Origin: Macrotis lagotis
Taxonomy: Eukaryota; Chordata; Mammalia; Peramelemorphia; Peramelidae
Direction: 5' to 3'
DNA: 64,000 nt
Assembly (NCBI RefSeq): GCF_037893015.1
Contig: NC_133658.1
Span: 145,505,982 to 145,569,981 of the forward strand
Position numbers and translations under genes: made by a program. The notes beneath the pieces were generated by a model. It did not search any database, was not told the DNA's origin, and worked only from the letters and a program-made list of their open reading frames with translations. The stretch's first letter is position 1. The number at the start of each line of letters is the position of its first letter. This document shows positions 10,201 to 30,520 of this stretch, piece by piece.

Positions 10201-12440
10201 TTTATGAAAATGGTTTGTCAAAGACTATGCAATAGTAAAATAAATTGGAAAGAAGAGAATTTTTCAGCCTAAGTCCCTAGAGTGCATAGGGAGAATCTTA
10301 CTTTCCAGTGGTTTCTTAGACAGTAGTCAAAGTGAGTAACCAAACTGATAAGAAAAGAGATTGATTAGTGTTGTTATGAGAAAAATGTACAAATTCTTAC
10401 AACTGCTCATCTGCTATAAAAAGCAGATTTATCACAAGGCAGAAATTATGGAGGTAAAAACCTAGGTTTTTAATATTATGCTTAAAGCATAGGTTTGAGT
10501 CTCAGGGAGAACAAGAAACCTGAATAACCAGAATAGGATTCTATCAAGGCCACTTATAGGCAAAATCATGTCAGAGTGACAGAGAAATAATTATTTTACA
10601 TATTGCAAATTTTATACATTCTTCTGAAGTCAAAGAAGAGAAAGAAAAGACAGATTCATAATTCCTGCTTCCTCCAATGTTATGAAAGTTGAACAAACTT
10701 ATTAAACAGAATCATAATCTCATAACTAACAAAACTAGTTAAATAGCCTCTATAGGTAAACCAAACTAGGCTATAGTTCGAACTACATTTAGAGATTCAC
10801 AAAGAGGCAGATTGAGGGAGATTACAGGTCACCATGGAATTGGGGGTGTTTGAGAGTTTTCCTAGGGCTTCCCATCCAAGGTATGTTTAAGGTCTTAAGT
10901 AAATTTTCAAATCCCTTGGGACAGGTTTTTGGCCAGGTGAGGTTAATATTATCAGAAGATGGACTTTCAGTTAATCAAGTTGCAGAAGGAATGGCCCTGA
11001 GCCCCACCCCCAAAAGCATTAATAAAAGGAAATAAAGATTTAAAAATTCCCATTATAGAGCTAAGAGGAGACAGCCAGGCAGCTGGTAATCCCCTTTCTA
11101 GTATATAGATTCAGTTTACATACCTTTTCAGGCTCACATTGAGTAAGTACATAGCCAATCAGCAGCAGGTGGCAGGTGAGTAAAGCTTAATTAACCAATG
11201 ATCTGTTAAGTTCTCATATTTGGAAAGGCTACCACTGGAATGTAAGCACCTTGAAGACCTGGCTGGTCAATACAGAAAAGGTCAGTCAGTCAATACACAT
11301 TTATTGTGCCTAGATGGAGCCAAGATCTGTGCTAAGCACTGAAGATACAGTCCTTCAATCAGAGGAACAGAGGATGATGAGTTTCCAGATAATTATATAA
11401 TGTTTTAGATGTTTCTGATGCTTTCATTTCTCCTGGGTAATAAAAGAATATCTAATGAGAGAATCACTAGAAATGGTGAATCATAACAGGAGCAAGAGAA
11501 AATAATAAGAATTTGACACAACTGACAATTTTTTATCATGCCTGAGTGAACAAGAACAGCATCATTTTAGAAACATTACATGTGACTAAGAATCATCATT
11601 TTGACCAAAATGGGTTGACAGGGACCAACTATCACTTCAAATAATTTTGGCTGGGCAAACTGAAAGGTTTCTGATCTTTAGCAATAACCTTGGGGCCAAC
11701 TGGGTCTATGTGAGGAATATAGGGTTCTCAATGAGCTCACAATCAAATGTGTGGAGACAACATGCAAACGACTATGTACAAATAAAATACAGGATAAATT
11801 GAAAAAATCAATAGAGAAAAGGAATTAGACTTCATTTGGGGTTCTCTTCTAACGCTTTCAGTTAACTAATTTTCTCTAGGCCTAGGAGAAGCCTATTTAT
11901 TTACTTCCAAAGCAGAAAATTTTGGGCCCCTGGATCCAAAATCTCTGGAACAAAGAACAGGATGCAGAAAGTGAAAGTCCCTTTCTCTCCCTCTTCATCC
12001 TTAGTACAGGTTTGGTCATCAGGGTAAGAGGCTGAAGCAGGACAAATGATATCAATCCAAATCAATACCTAAATTTGCATCTCTGTAAGTTAGACCATAA
12101 ACAAAACAACTTATATGTATCAGTGTTCAGGATTCCCCAGGTGTTTCTCTGCTGGCTTTCATAAATAAGGTTAAACCAGGTAAAAAGGCAATCTATTTCC
12201 AAGAAACAGTTTTTTCTCTCTGCTACAGATTTAGGATTTAGTCAATTCCTGATGTTTTCTATGCAGACAAGGCCAATCCTTAGGTCCTAAATCCAATTCA
12301 AATTTTTTCCCTTAGCCCCTCTTTTCCAATTTTTCAATTATTCTTCAATTTACCCAGGTACCCAGGCTCCAAATCTTATGGTCATTCTTGACCTCAAACC
12401 TTACTCCTTCTACCTATACAATCTACTCAGAGTGTTGGGT
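10200..12440. other. Gene-free stretch, mostly unrecognised
   Basis: Apart from the ancient repeat fragments at 11.28-11.82 kb I recognise nothing. The 61-codon frame at 10850-11035 has no known domain and no conserved features. Confidence 0.5.
11280..11820 (+). repeat. Ancient repeat fragments
   Basis: CAATACACATTTATTG...GTGCTAAGCACTGAAGATAC at 11290-11350 and GAGCTCACAATCAAATG...ATACAGGATAAATTG at 11730-11810 belong to the same old family as 1..110. The intervening bases are not recognised. Confidence 0.4.
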
Positions 12441-12590
12441 CTTTTTAGGTTTTTGCAAGGCAAATGGGGTTAAGTGGCTTGCCCAAGGCCACACAGCTAG
12501 GTACTTATTAAGTGTCTTAGACCAGATTTGAACCCAGGTACTCCTGACTCCAAGGCCGGTGCTTTATCCACTACACCACCTAGCCGCCCC
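12441..12590 (-). repeat. SINE, common family
   Basis: GTTTTTGCAAGGCAAATGGGG to CACCTAGCCGCCCC. TACTCAGAG recurs at 12424..12432 and 12593..12601 as target duplication. Confidence 0.92.
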
Positions 12591-12807
12591 ATTACTCAGA
12601 GCATTTTCACTGGCTATTTTCCACAATTGCAATCCCCATAACTGTAATCAAATCTGCATTTTGACTTCCTTAACTTGTTCAAGCTGAAGTCCCACTTTCA
12701 GCAAGAAATCTTTCCTCATTTTTCCTCATCTTGGTGCCTTTCATGAGACTACCCCTCCATTTAACCTGAGTATCATTTGCACAGTTGTTTGCCTGTTGTC
12801 TTCCTCA

Positions 12808-13245
12808 TGTAAGACCCTGAGTTTCGAAACCTGTGAACTTTAGCCTGAATGCCTGTAAGACCCTGAATGTCGAAACCTATTGAACTGTTGCCTAAATTCT
12901 GCCCCTAAGTCTCTGCTTGGTCAGCTAGCTGAGTTTCTGCCAGATCAGCTCCTGAGGGTTCTGCCTGGTCAGCCCTCGGACCACACAGCAGGGGGGCTTC
13001 TCCGAGGACCTGCATCCAATAAGACCATGCCGCACCATCTCAAGACAATCTGCAGGCAGATGCTTGAAACTCCCCTACCAAACCATATATAAGGTCTCTC
13101 CTCACTTTACTCAGGGTTCCAGGATCGTAGCCATGACCTAGGATGGAACCCTAGCTCGAGCTAGTTTAATAAACCCTTGCTATTGTATCTCCATCGTGTC
13201 GAGTGCCTATGTTCTGTAATTGGGGACTTTTCTCAGACCTTAACA
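12808..13245 (+). mobile_element. Solo LTR of an endogenous retrovirus, 4-bp target duplication
   Basis: The 438-bp unit begins TGTAAGACC and ends CTTAACA. CTCA directly precedes it (12804..12807) and follows it (13246..13249). Inside are a TATA box (TATATAA, 13086..13092) and a poly(A) signal (AATAAA, 13168..13173) in LTR order. The first part holds a tandem near-repeat of the TGTAAGACCCTGA(G/A)T(T/G)TCGAAACCT motif. No internal gag, pol or env sequence flanks it, so it is a recombined solo LTR. A 4-bp duplication fits gammaretrovirus-like (class I) elements. The short open frame across it is not a gene. Confidence 0.85.
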
Positions 13246-13249
13246 CTCA

Positions 13250-15100
13250 TTAGATTGTAGATGTTAAACATAATTTTCTTAGGCTAAAAATGAAATAAAG
13301 TTAATTTTATAAATGAAATTTTATTCTCTAGGATCCTACCAAAACCCACAGGTGGATGACATCTTTACAAATGCCAACAAAGATACAAAATTCTGGGGGT
13401 ATTTTACACAGAAAGAACAAAGAATGGTAAAAACTGAGTTAGGTAACTAATAGCTTAAAATTCCTATTGACAAGAATCCCACTTAGTCTTGTTATAAATG
13501 GCTTGTGAATACTTAGTCCAGAGTGATTAAAATTTTTTTTAAGACATCTTAATAAATGGCATACCTCTCTCAAGGGGAGGGGGTACCAAGTTCTAGAAAT
13601 GTTAGATGTTATATGTACTTTGAAAGACTTTGTTCCTGTGTCTTTGTGCCAATCATTGGCTGGGGTCACAAAACTAATTGATATATTCCATCCCCATGTT
13701 TTCCTCACCCTACTCATTATAAAGTGGCAAGTACAGCCACTTCCTTGAGCATGCACAAAGGAGAAGGAAGCAGACCCTAGGTTAACTCAGAACTAGGTGG
13801 GGCAGACCTGACCTAATCTTAGTTTTGATCAGATTGGAGTTAAATCATTTGTCTTAATTTACTTGCCCATAAGGCAACAATACAAGCAGACCCCAGTCTT
13901 TGTAATTTAAATTCACATTCTTGTAGAATCCAAATACCACCTTATTCCTCTTAGTTTGGAGAGTAAATGTTAACAAATAACAATAGGATTTTCTCTCTCC
14001 TCATCCAAGATGTTGCTTATATAGCAGACTGAAACTTTATAACTAGGTTAAAGATTAAGAGACTAATTTCTGATCAGAAATATATAGATTAGAAGTATTA
14101 ATTCTAAATAAAAGAATATCAGATTAGACATAGACCTTGAGAGTAGGGACAGGTTTGATTTTGTTTGCCTTTGTGCTTAGAACAACGCCTAGTACTTAAT
14201 AGCAAGTGTTTAATAAATTCTAGATGATTTGATGAAGATTTTAAGTGATTTGTAAAGTGTCACACAGCAAGTAGTGTCAAAGGCAAGACTTGGACCTGGG
14301 TCTTCCTAGATTCAAGGACAGCTTTCTATCCGCTACAGCAATCTGGGAAAGCAATAGAGATATGAGTAGAGGTTGTGGGAGGATAAAGAAGTTTGGAAAG
14401 GAAAGGTAAATCATCAGCAGAGATGAAAGGTCAGGAGATGACAAAATTGTTAATATATGACAAATGTACTATGGACAACCATTCTTTTAAATATTCCCTG
14501 AAATGTCAGAATTTCAGTAATGTCCTTACATTCCTATTCTTAAGATGTTTACTCTTGGTTAGCTTGAGGTGAACCATATACCTTATGTTACCCCCACCTT
14601 TTTCCCCATCTGAAGATCCCACCTTGAGAGGGAACTAGATATAGGCCTTTCATGTCCTTGCCATTTTCCACTGAGATTCCCAGCATAAAGGATAAAAGAA
14701 TCAGAAGTGATTTTCCCTGCTCAGAATGCTATGGGTCACTGGGGTCTTATGACAGGGTCTTGCTACCTCATACTGTCTCTCACCCTCTCCCCTATAAACT
14801 CTATAAACATTTTTCATGGGTCTCTTTGATTGGGAAATCCACTTGATATCCCCCAGGGTTGCAGTTTGCTGCTCTGTTATCTCAATTAAAGATGCTTTAT
14901 GCCTGAACTCATGGCTTTGATTAATTTTTAGAATTTTTTAGAAGTTATGGCCAGATAAAAGAATTTCCAATGTGTGGATTATGGAGATGAAACACTTGTA
15001 GGGTAGAGTGAAAATAAGGGTGAGAACTGTCAGTTTCCAGACTCCTGGGAAAAAATATTTGTATAGAGAAGTTAATTCAAATTGTCCACAAAGTAATATG
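13250..15100. other. Gene-free stretch, possible second LTR at 14.5-14.95 kb
   Basis: Frames at 13439-13756 and 14652-14846 have no recognisable domain. The stretch 14503-14940 has TGTCAGAATTTC at its start, CTATAAACTCTATAAAC near 14790 and ATTAAAG near 14886, an LTR-like order without proven edges. Confidence 0.35.
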
Positions 15101-15109
15101 GGGTGTTGG

Positions 15110-15470
15110 AGCGAGCACTAACATGAGAAAATCTGGAAATGCCTTCCATAGGCAGCCACACTCGAGTTGAGCCTAGAAAAGAGGTAGCAATTCCAAGAGG
15201 TAAAGGTGAGGAGAGATGCATCACAAGAACTGGGCCATAGCTAGTGCAAAGGCACTAAGATGGAAGACAAAGCATCTGGCTTGTACAATACAAAGCAAGC
15301 CCAGGTTGACTAGAAAAGAATACCTGAGGAGAGCACCACAATAAATGAATTTAAATACTTTTGAAAGCAGTTCTATTTTATCTTAGAGAATAAACTACAC
15401 AAGTTTCTTAAGCAGAGAAACTTCTTATCTGGGCTTTAGGAAGAACTCTCTATAGGAAGTAGTATGCAAA
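15110..15470 (+). repeat. Ancient repeat fragment
   Basis: GCCTTCCATAGGCAGCCA...GTTGAGCCTAGAAAAGAGG...AGTGCAAAGGCACTAAGATGG follows the order of the old family. No gene is seen. Confidence 0.4.
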
Positions 15471-15705
15471 TCACCTTAGATCAGTTAGTTTAGCAAAATT
15501 CTATAGCATATCAGAGGGATGATTAGTGAAGAAGGCTAGTCTGGGCAAGGTCTCTTTTCATGTTGTGTTTTTTCCCATAAACTGTGTGTGCCTAGCCCTC
15601 TGAAGTTAATATGGCTAAAACAACATGCAACCTCTTTGCAGCTGGGATAGGTATACTTGCCAGTTATTTTCCCCAGCCCAAAGGCAGGACTATCTTTTCA
15701 TTTCT

Positions 15706-15706
15706 A

Positions 15707-15761
<55 letters not shown>
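15706..15761. repeat. Poly(A) followed by (TA)n
   Basis: Nineteen A, then about 18 TA units. The A-run-plus-TA form suggests a decayed retroposon tail. Confidence 0.95.
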
Positions 15762-15763
<2 letters not shown>

Positions 15764-15949
15764 AAAAGTCCAACTCCTCTTTTAAAGTTGAGGTAGCCTG
15801 GCAAAAATAAAGCAAACACTCACCTCCCCAAAAACAAATATCTGACTTTTCTTTTCCTCTTATAGTAGGAAATTCTAGCTGCCACAGGGAAATTTTCTTT
15901 TTCAAAATTTATCAATTCTTGTTTTAGAGTTTGAAGGAAAATTTGTAAG

Positions 15950-16260
15950 TCTGTCTGCAAAGGAGAGTGCCATCTGTATCCAGATAAGGAGCTGTGGAGT
16001 TTGAACAAAGGACTATTCCCTTTAATTTAGAAAAAACACCAGATATCTTATTGTCTGATCTTGATACCTCTTAGACTTCTTGTCTCTTCTTTAAGGATAT
16101 GATTTCTCTCTCACACACCCAATTTGGATCAAGGTACAACATGGAAACAAAGTAAAGACTGACAGACTGCTTTCCGTGGGGAGGGGGGGAAGTAAGATGA
16201 GGGGAAAACTGTAGAACTCAAATAATATCTTTAATAAAAATAAATTTAAAAAAAAAGTCA
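15950..16260 (+). mobile_element. LINE-1 3' end
   Basis: GCCATCTGTATCCAGATAAGGAG, then AAGGATATGATTTCTCTCTC, ACTGACAGACTGCTTTCCGTGG and an AATAAAAATAAA tail match the family 3' UTR in order. 5'-truncated. Confidence 0.75.
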
Positions 16261-19200
16261 ATAGCCTCCCCCTTGGACCTGTTTCCTCATCTGCAATAGA
16301 TTTAGATGTTTAATGACTGACTTAAGCTTTATGTTAGCAGGTGACACAGCTGCCAAATGAATTCAGATCTTGTTGGCTTTTATACTTTTCTTTAGGATCT
16401 GGGACAAAAGCATTTTGGAATGTTTTCTGTCCTAAAAATAAAGCACTATCAGAGGGGAACAGTGCTGTAATTCATCATATATAGTAAATGACTAGTTGAT
16501 TCTTGTAGCCAAATACTTTAAAACTTTTTTTATTAAAATATTCAATTTGCTAATAAAGTAGTTTTGAATATAAGCAAATATTTCATTCAGTAAAATTTTG
16601 TTCTTGAAAACAAAGTATCAAGTCTGAAATTTGTCAGCATCAATCTGTTTCATCTCCTAAAACACCTTTATTCATTGAGCATCACTGATCCTGGCACAAC
16701 TCTAACAGTGTTTATTAATTATGACATCTTGGCTTAACAACTAAAGAAGTATAAAATTTCAAGACAGTAGAATATTAATAAAATTAAGATTGTCAGCAGA
16801 TTGTTATAGCTTTAAAAATATTTATAAGATTCCTTCACATGAATAAAATCTTTCATGGTCAAATCTCATAATCCTAGAAAAGGATATTATTACTTAAGTG
16901 CAATTATTTTTGCTTTATGTAGAATCCATCTTCGCTTCTTAAACTATCGTGCAATTTCTTTGGCATTTTTATTTTCACAGGAACATTTTAAAATATTTAA
17001 ACGTAGTACTACACACAATACTGACCTGAAATAATACAGTTACACCAAAGGCAAAACCTTTCAAAGTTTACTTTCACAAGGCCCCTAGAAAAAGCTGAAT
17101 GAGCAGTAAAGCTGGAACATCTGGCTTGAATCTTGCCTTATGGAGGCAGATTTACCAATTGTGACATCTTTTCTTTAAAAATTCTGGAATGCCTTACAGA
17201 TTTTTAAGTAAATCACTTTTTATGTGATTTATGTCAAAACAATAACAGTTGCAAAGTAGATTTTGGGTGCAGTAGGGAATTACTGTTTTCAAAATATAAT
17301 TAAATATTCCCAGAAATGTAAACTATTAAATCAAGTCAGATCTCAGCCTGGCTTCACCATCGTTTCATGGACCCATGGGGAAGAAACCAAAACATGTGTC
17401 TTGTTAAAAAATTTTTTTAACAACATAAACAATTTTCTTTTTTCATCAAATGAAAAGAACTGGCTAATCAGCTGACAATTTGTAAACATCATGCTTCTCT
17501 AATAAAAGGAGACAGGAAGTCAATTTTAGTACTTTTAACATGAATTCTATAAGTAAACAGCTAAAATACTTTTCTAAATTGGATTACAGTAAAACCTCTT
17601 TGATTTGGACTAATTTGGAAGGTGTTAATTTGAGTTTTGCAATATAATATGAAAAGATTTACTAGCAAAAGTAATAATAAGATCAAGTTTGTTAAGGTCA
17701 AATTTAACTCAAATGAATTGTTAAGAATTTTATTAAACTTGCTTACCTGCAAATAACATTGATACTTGTAATTCAATATAATATTCAATGAGACAGATCC
17801 AATAGGTCCTTTCTAGGATTCAGGACTCATGGAATATAATGGAATAGTGTGTGTTTAAAATTTTTAAGACTATATTTTTTGAAGCTGGATGCGCCTATCT
17901 TGTCCATCTGGAAGAGAAATGTCCATTGACAAGTTGATTCACTTATTTATCAATAGAACTTTGATGTGTTCCTCACCTGGGTCTGCCCTGCTTAGGCAGA
18001 CTGGAGGTCCCCTCCTTTCCCAATACTGGTAACTAATAGTGTGGATAGCTGATTATTTCAGCTCTATTGAAGTTTATAACTCCCACTCATCTGAACCAGT
18101 CTCCTCTGGTAGCAGGGATTAATGTACTACTACCATGGGTGACTGCATCTATTTTAAAATATTCTGTAATTCATACTGGTCTTCTCAAATTGTCCAAACG
18201 AATGAAGTTTTACTGTATTAGGCTTTTACCAAAACTTATTCTGATTAAAAGTCCTACATTTTTGACATCAATACAAAGAAATTTAACATCAACAATTTGC
18301 ATTTTGTAAGTTGGGTATCAAAAAAAAAGGAAACAGAAAAAAGCTATCTCAAAAAAGAAACCATCAATTGAATCCTAAATTCATCGTATAAATCAGATGT
18401 TAACCTGGGATCCATGAACTTGTTTGACTAGAAAATGTTTTTATAATTGGATGTCAATATAATTGGTTTTCTCTGTGATCTATGTATTTTATTTCATTCA
18501 TTTAGAAACCTTATGGAAGGAGTCCACAGAATTCAGACTGCCAAAGGACTCCATTACACGTTAAAAAAAAAAGAGAGAGAAAGGTTAAGAATCCCAGCAA
18601 TAAAGCATTAAGCGATTTTAAAGATAATATGTTATTGATAGTTCAGTTTTCTCTAGATTGGTACTTATTTCTGTAAGGCAAGAGAGTTAAAAAATAAAAT
18701 GCTATGTCATGGTTTTTATCTCTATATTGAGTATTTAAGTCCTAATTCAAAGTGAAGTTTGAGAGAAAATACTGATTGAAAAGTTTTTTTTGCATAGAAA
18801 CATCCTTGAACAGATGATATATTCTTTTACAAGTGCTAAAGGGAGCACATGAAAGCAAAATAATGCTTAACAATGGTTTCTTAACCTTACTAAGATCCTA
18901 AGGTTCAGGCATGACTAAAAATAAGTTTGTAATTTCAGTTCTGAACCAATACTGAGATTATTGCTATCAGAAAAGAATGGATGTGGTTCAAAAATTAATT
19001 TTTAATACTTCTAGTTTTTTCAATCATTCCTTGGAAAAATTAAGCCATCATGAATCCATGTCCAAAAGGCTTGGCCTGGATAAGTCACTTATCACCTGTG
19101 CTTTCCCTGTTTTAACTAGACAGGGTGGTAGAGAACAGAGTTGACCCAACTGTGTGATCCTGGATAAGTCATTTAACTTTTCAGGAATCTGGGAAACTAA

Positions 19201-20850
19201 GTCTAAGTTGCAGAGGTGTCCAAGATGCATGGGGAGTTCCTTCAACTTCTGGGTTCCCTAACTAATTCAGCTCTACCAATAATAGTGTCATTATTCAAAG
19301 TATTGAGAAAAATATTCTTGAATGTTAAAAATGGAAATCCAATGCTTAGACTTCTCCATGTGGACAGTAGTTTGGAACACATTTTGGTTTCAAATATTGA
19401 CATATGTGACATAAGGTAATACTCTAGGCTAGATAAAATGCCAGATTATCACTAAAATTTCCTAGGAAATATGGTGTGTGGCTCTGGGAAAGGTTAGTTA
19501 AGGAGGGATTCTCTCAAATTTTTTTTTTTTACTTCACTGTCTCTTATATGTTTAGACATGGATAAATCTTTCCCAAATAGTATGTAAGCTCTTTGAGAGT
19601 AGGGATTTCATTTTTGTTTTTAAATTGCCAGGAGAGTGCTGAGCACAGTAGGTACTTCATTAATACTTTCTGAATGATCTGGCTGCCCAAGCATACATCT
19701 CCCACTCTTCTAATGGCACTGTCCCCTTGCCTTGTTTCACCAGTATTCTCTATGGAAACATCTAAGTCAGCATCCAGTTCTTAAAAGCTCTATCAAGAAT
19801 CGTTGTGGTTAAACCACATTTAATAAAAAAGATAAATAAAGTATTAATTGGATTATCTTTTAATCTTTCCCCCCTTATTTTTAGACAACTTGACATAAAG
19901 ATGGACATAAAGCACTTATAGTCAGAAAAACATGATTTGTAAACTTTAAAGTGCTAGATAAGTGAGCTGTTAATATTATATTGTTTAATAAAATAGGAAT
20001 TAAAAAAAAAAACCTTTTTTTTCTGTTTGAAAGGAACTTAAGGAAATTCTAGGTTATAGTCCATTAAAATGGAATACTTACTGGAGTATATTTTATTATA
20101 TATTTTAAAACAGCCCAAAAGGGGATGAGAAGAAATGATTCAATAATATGCTACAAGATCTAGTTTCCATCTTTATCCCTTCCTTGCCAAAAGATTTTAA
20201 TAGTTTACTCAGATTTTTTGTTTTTTTCTCTTGTGGAAATGTGTCATACTAGGAACAGAGTTGAGGGGTAGAAAAGGTAAGTAGAAGTCTTAAAAGAAAA
20301 TTCATTTTACAGTCCAACAGAGCTAGAATGTATCTACTCTGTAAAGCAAAGGCTATCAATGTTGAAAAATTCTTGAGTCAATAAAAGGAAAAAATTTTAG
20401 GTAAAAAATATGCAGAAACTGAATTAACTTTCAAATCTGAAAGTATTTTAATATTATTCTTCCCAGAGACAACTAAACCTTTTATATAAAAACAGCCTGA
20501 CCAACTGATGCAGAGAAGAATAAACTGTCTAAAATATGGTCAATTCATGCTGACAATGTTATGTTTCATGATCTGATCCATATTTTCTATTTATATCATC
20601 AGTTCTTTCAACTAATATATTCCAATAATTTTCCATTTTAGTTTTACATCATTTTTACTGTATCAATTTTTTCACTTCAGATTTTATACTTATAAATATT
20701 GAAAATAGAAAAAAATGAAATTCTCTATCTTAAAACAGGTATTAAATTTATGTCACTCTGAGGTTAGTCTGTAACTTTTAAAATTTGTCAAACTGTAAAA
20801 AAACTAAATACTATAGACAAAAAATTTACATTTTTAACATTATATATCAA
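16260..20850. other. AT-rich, repeat-poor flank downstream of THAP1
   Basis: No SINE and no LINE is recognised over 4.5 kb, unusual for this window. No exon of CHRNA6, the next gene in human, is visible. The 3'-most part of a long THAP1 3' UTR could lie here. Confidence 0.5.
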
Positions 20851-20984
20851 TTTTATTGTTTTAAAGTCCTGAAGTGCTTTTTACATAAGGAATTAAGAAT
20901 GTTTAATTTTTTACATGAATCTCTGTAATCCTGTACATCTGATGAAGTCCCGTAGTCCTGTTCCATGGAGATTTGTAGAGATTT
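20850..20984 (-). other. THAP1: Probable start of the THAP1 3' untranslated region, candidate poly(A) signal
   Basis: The sequence after the THAP1 stop is AT-rich and free of SINEs. The first AATAAA on the minus strand is at 20852..20857, about 130 bases below the stop. Another lies near 20092. Which one is used cannot be decided from sequence; the human transcript has a much longer 3' UTR, so the distal signal is plausible. Confidence 0.35.
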
Positions 20985-29136
<8,152 letters not shown>

Positions 29137-29216
29137 TCACCCCGGGGCGCTTTTAATGCCCCCGGATTGTTGTTTGCATTAGCAGGACCACAGCCATCGC
29201 CCGTCTGCTCCCATCT

Positions 29217-29228
29217 CCAAGATGGCGG
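29217..29228 (+). promoter_or_regulatory. YY1-type site CCAAGATGGCGG in the THAP1 promoter
   Basis: The 12 bases match the long YY1 consensus AAGATGGCGGC closely and lie about 195 bases upstream of the THAP1 ATG. YY1 sites of this form are common near start sites of CpG-island promoters. YY1 and THAP1 are reported to share targets. Binding here is inferred from sequence only. Confidence 0.6.
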
Positions 29229-29246
29229 AGGCAGCTTCAGCCTCAC

Positions 29247-29257
29247 CTCTCGCGAGG
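29247..29257. promoter_or_regulatory. Palindromic TCTCGCGAG element in the THAP1 promoter
   Basis: CTCTCGCGAGG matches nine of ten bases of the TCTCGCGAGA palindrome found in many TATA-less CpG promoters. It sits between the YY1-type site and the CCAAT box, which supports a core-promoter location here. Confidence 0.5.
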
Positions 29258-29276
29258 AGCCGCGGACGGCGGCTCT

Positions 29277-29282
29277 GATTGG
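29277..29282 (-). promoter_or_regulatory. CCAAT box, oriented with THAP1
   Basis: GATTGG on the plus strand reads CCAATC on the THAP1 sense strand, about 255 bases above the ATG and flanked by GC-rich sequence, a typical NF-Y position. Confidence 0.45.
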
Positions 29283-29992
29283 CTCGTCGCCCAGAGGTAA
29301 CGTTCACTCGGATGCAGGCGGCGGGCGGAGTCTCGACACCTTCGCGAAGACTTGATTCGACCGGCGCCGTTCCTCCCCTGGGGGGGGCCGCGGGGGGACG
29401 GGGCGGAGCCTGCGGAGTGGGCGGAGTTTGAGAAGTTGCTGGCAGCGAAGCCCGAGCGTCCGCGCGGAAGCCTGGCTGGGGGGCGGGGCCGCCGGCCCGG
29501 GCGGGGGCGGGGCGCGGAGGAGGATTTACGAGTCACGCGGGAGGGGCGGGGCCTGCGTCCGCAGGGGGGCGGGGCGCCCGGGCCCGGAGGCCCCCCTTCT
29601 CCGACCCCCTCTCCTCCTGAATAACGGAAGTGCATCCACCGGCCTAAGAGCCCTCGAGAGGCGGGGCTGGAGGCCGCCCGGTGCCCGGAGGAAACTGAGG
29701 CCCGGGGCCGGGATTGGCTGGCGGGGGAACCGCCCCCGGTAAGATGGACAGCCGCGGGGCGGGGCGGGGCGGAAGCTCCCGCCGGAGCGGAATTGTGCTA
29801 TTTTAGATTGATGGGGGGGGGGGGGACACATCACTGTGTAGATGCTTTTATTTAGATCAGTTTTTTTAAATACCACGGATCCCTTCACAGTTCTCGAAGT
29901 AATATTTGTTGGCATTTATATGCATCATTGCAGCAGCCCCCTTTTGGCACTTTCCCCATTTTTCCAATCTTCTTACTTGACCTTCACCCTGC

Positions 29993-30138
29993 TTTTTTTT
30001 TTTGCAAGGCAGTGGGGTTAAGTGGCTTGCCCAAGGCCACACAGCTAGGTAATTATTAAGTGTCTGAGTTCGGATTTGAACCCAGGATCCCCTGACTCCA
30101 AAGCTGGTGCTCTATCCACTGTGCCACCTAGCTGCCCC
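29993..30138 (-). repeat. SINE just outside the THAP1 CpG island
   Basis: Poly(T) then TTGCAAGGCAGTGGGG to TGCCACCTAGCTGCCCC. Directly followed by another copy. Confidence 0.9.
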
Positions 30139-30148
30139 TCTTAGTTTT

Positions 30149-30315
30149 GCTTTGTTTTGTTTTAGGTTTTTGCAAGGCAAATGGGGTTAAGTGGCTTGCC
30201 CGAGGCCACACAAGCTAGGTACTTATTAAGTGTGTGAGATCGGATTTGAACCCAGGTACTCATGACTCCAAGGCCGGTGCTTTATCCACTACGCCACCTA
30301 GCCGCCACCCCCCCC
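30149..30315 (-). repeat. SINE, tandem neighbour of the previous copy
   Basis: TTTTAGGTTTTTGCAAGGC to CACCTAGCCGCCACCCCCC. CTTAGTTTT at 30140..30148 and 30316..30324 is its own duplication, so it is an independent insertion. Confidence 0.9.
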
Positions 30316-30359
30316 CTTAGTTTTTTACAGAATGTTTTTGTTTTTTCTCTCCGACCTAA

Positions 30360-30520
30360 AAATATTTTTAACTTTTTTTTAAAATAATTTTTAACTTCTA
30401 AATTCCCTCCTTTACTTTCCACTCTCCTCCTTCAGGAGGCAAGCATAGCAGCTTTATATATGTAGATTATTTACATGTGCAATCATGAAAAACATTTCCA
30501 TTTTGCTGCCCTTTATCGAA
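30360..30520 (-). mobile_element. Short LINE-1 3' fragment
   Basis: CTTCTAAATTCCCTCC...GGAGGCAAGCATAGCAG...ACATGTGCAATCATGAAAAACATTTCC aligns with the start of the 26.45-kb and 55.8-kb fragments. Confidence 0.55.

Noticed and set aside
12880..13092. 70-codon frame
   Set aside because: Lies wholly inside the solo LTR and ends at its TATA box.
1..20000. Search for exons of CHRNA6 or CHRNB3, the next genes in human
   Set aside because: No acetylcholine-receptor motif was found on either strand by eye; they probably lie beyond the window.
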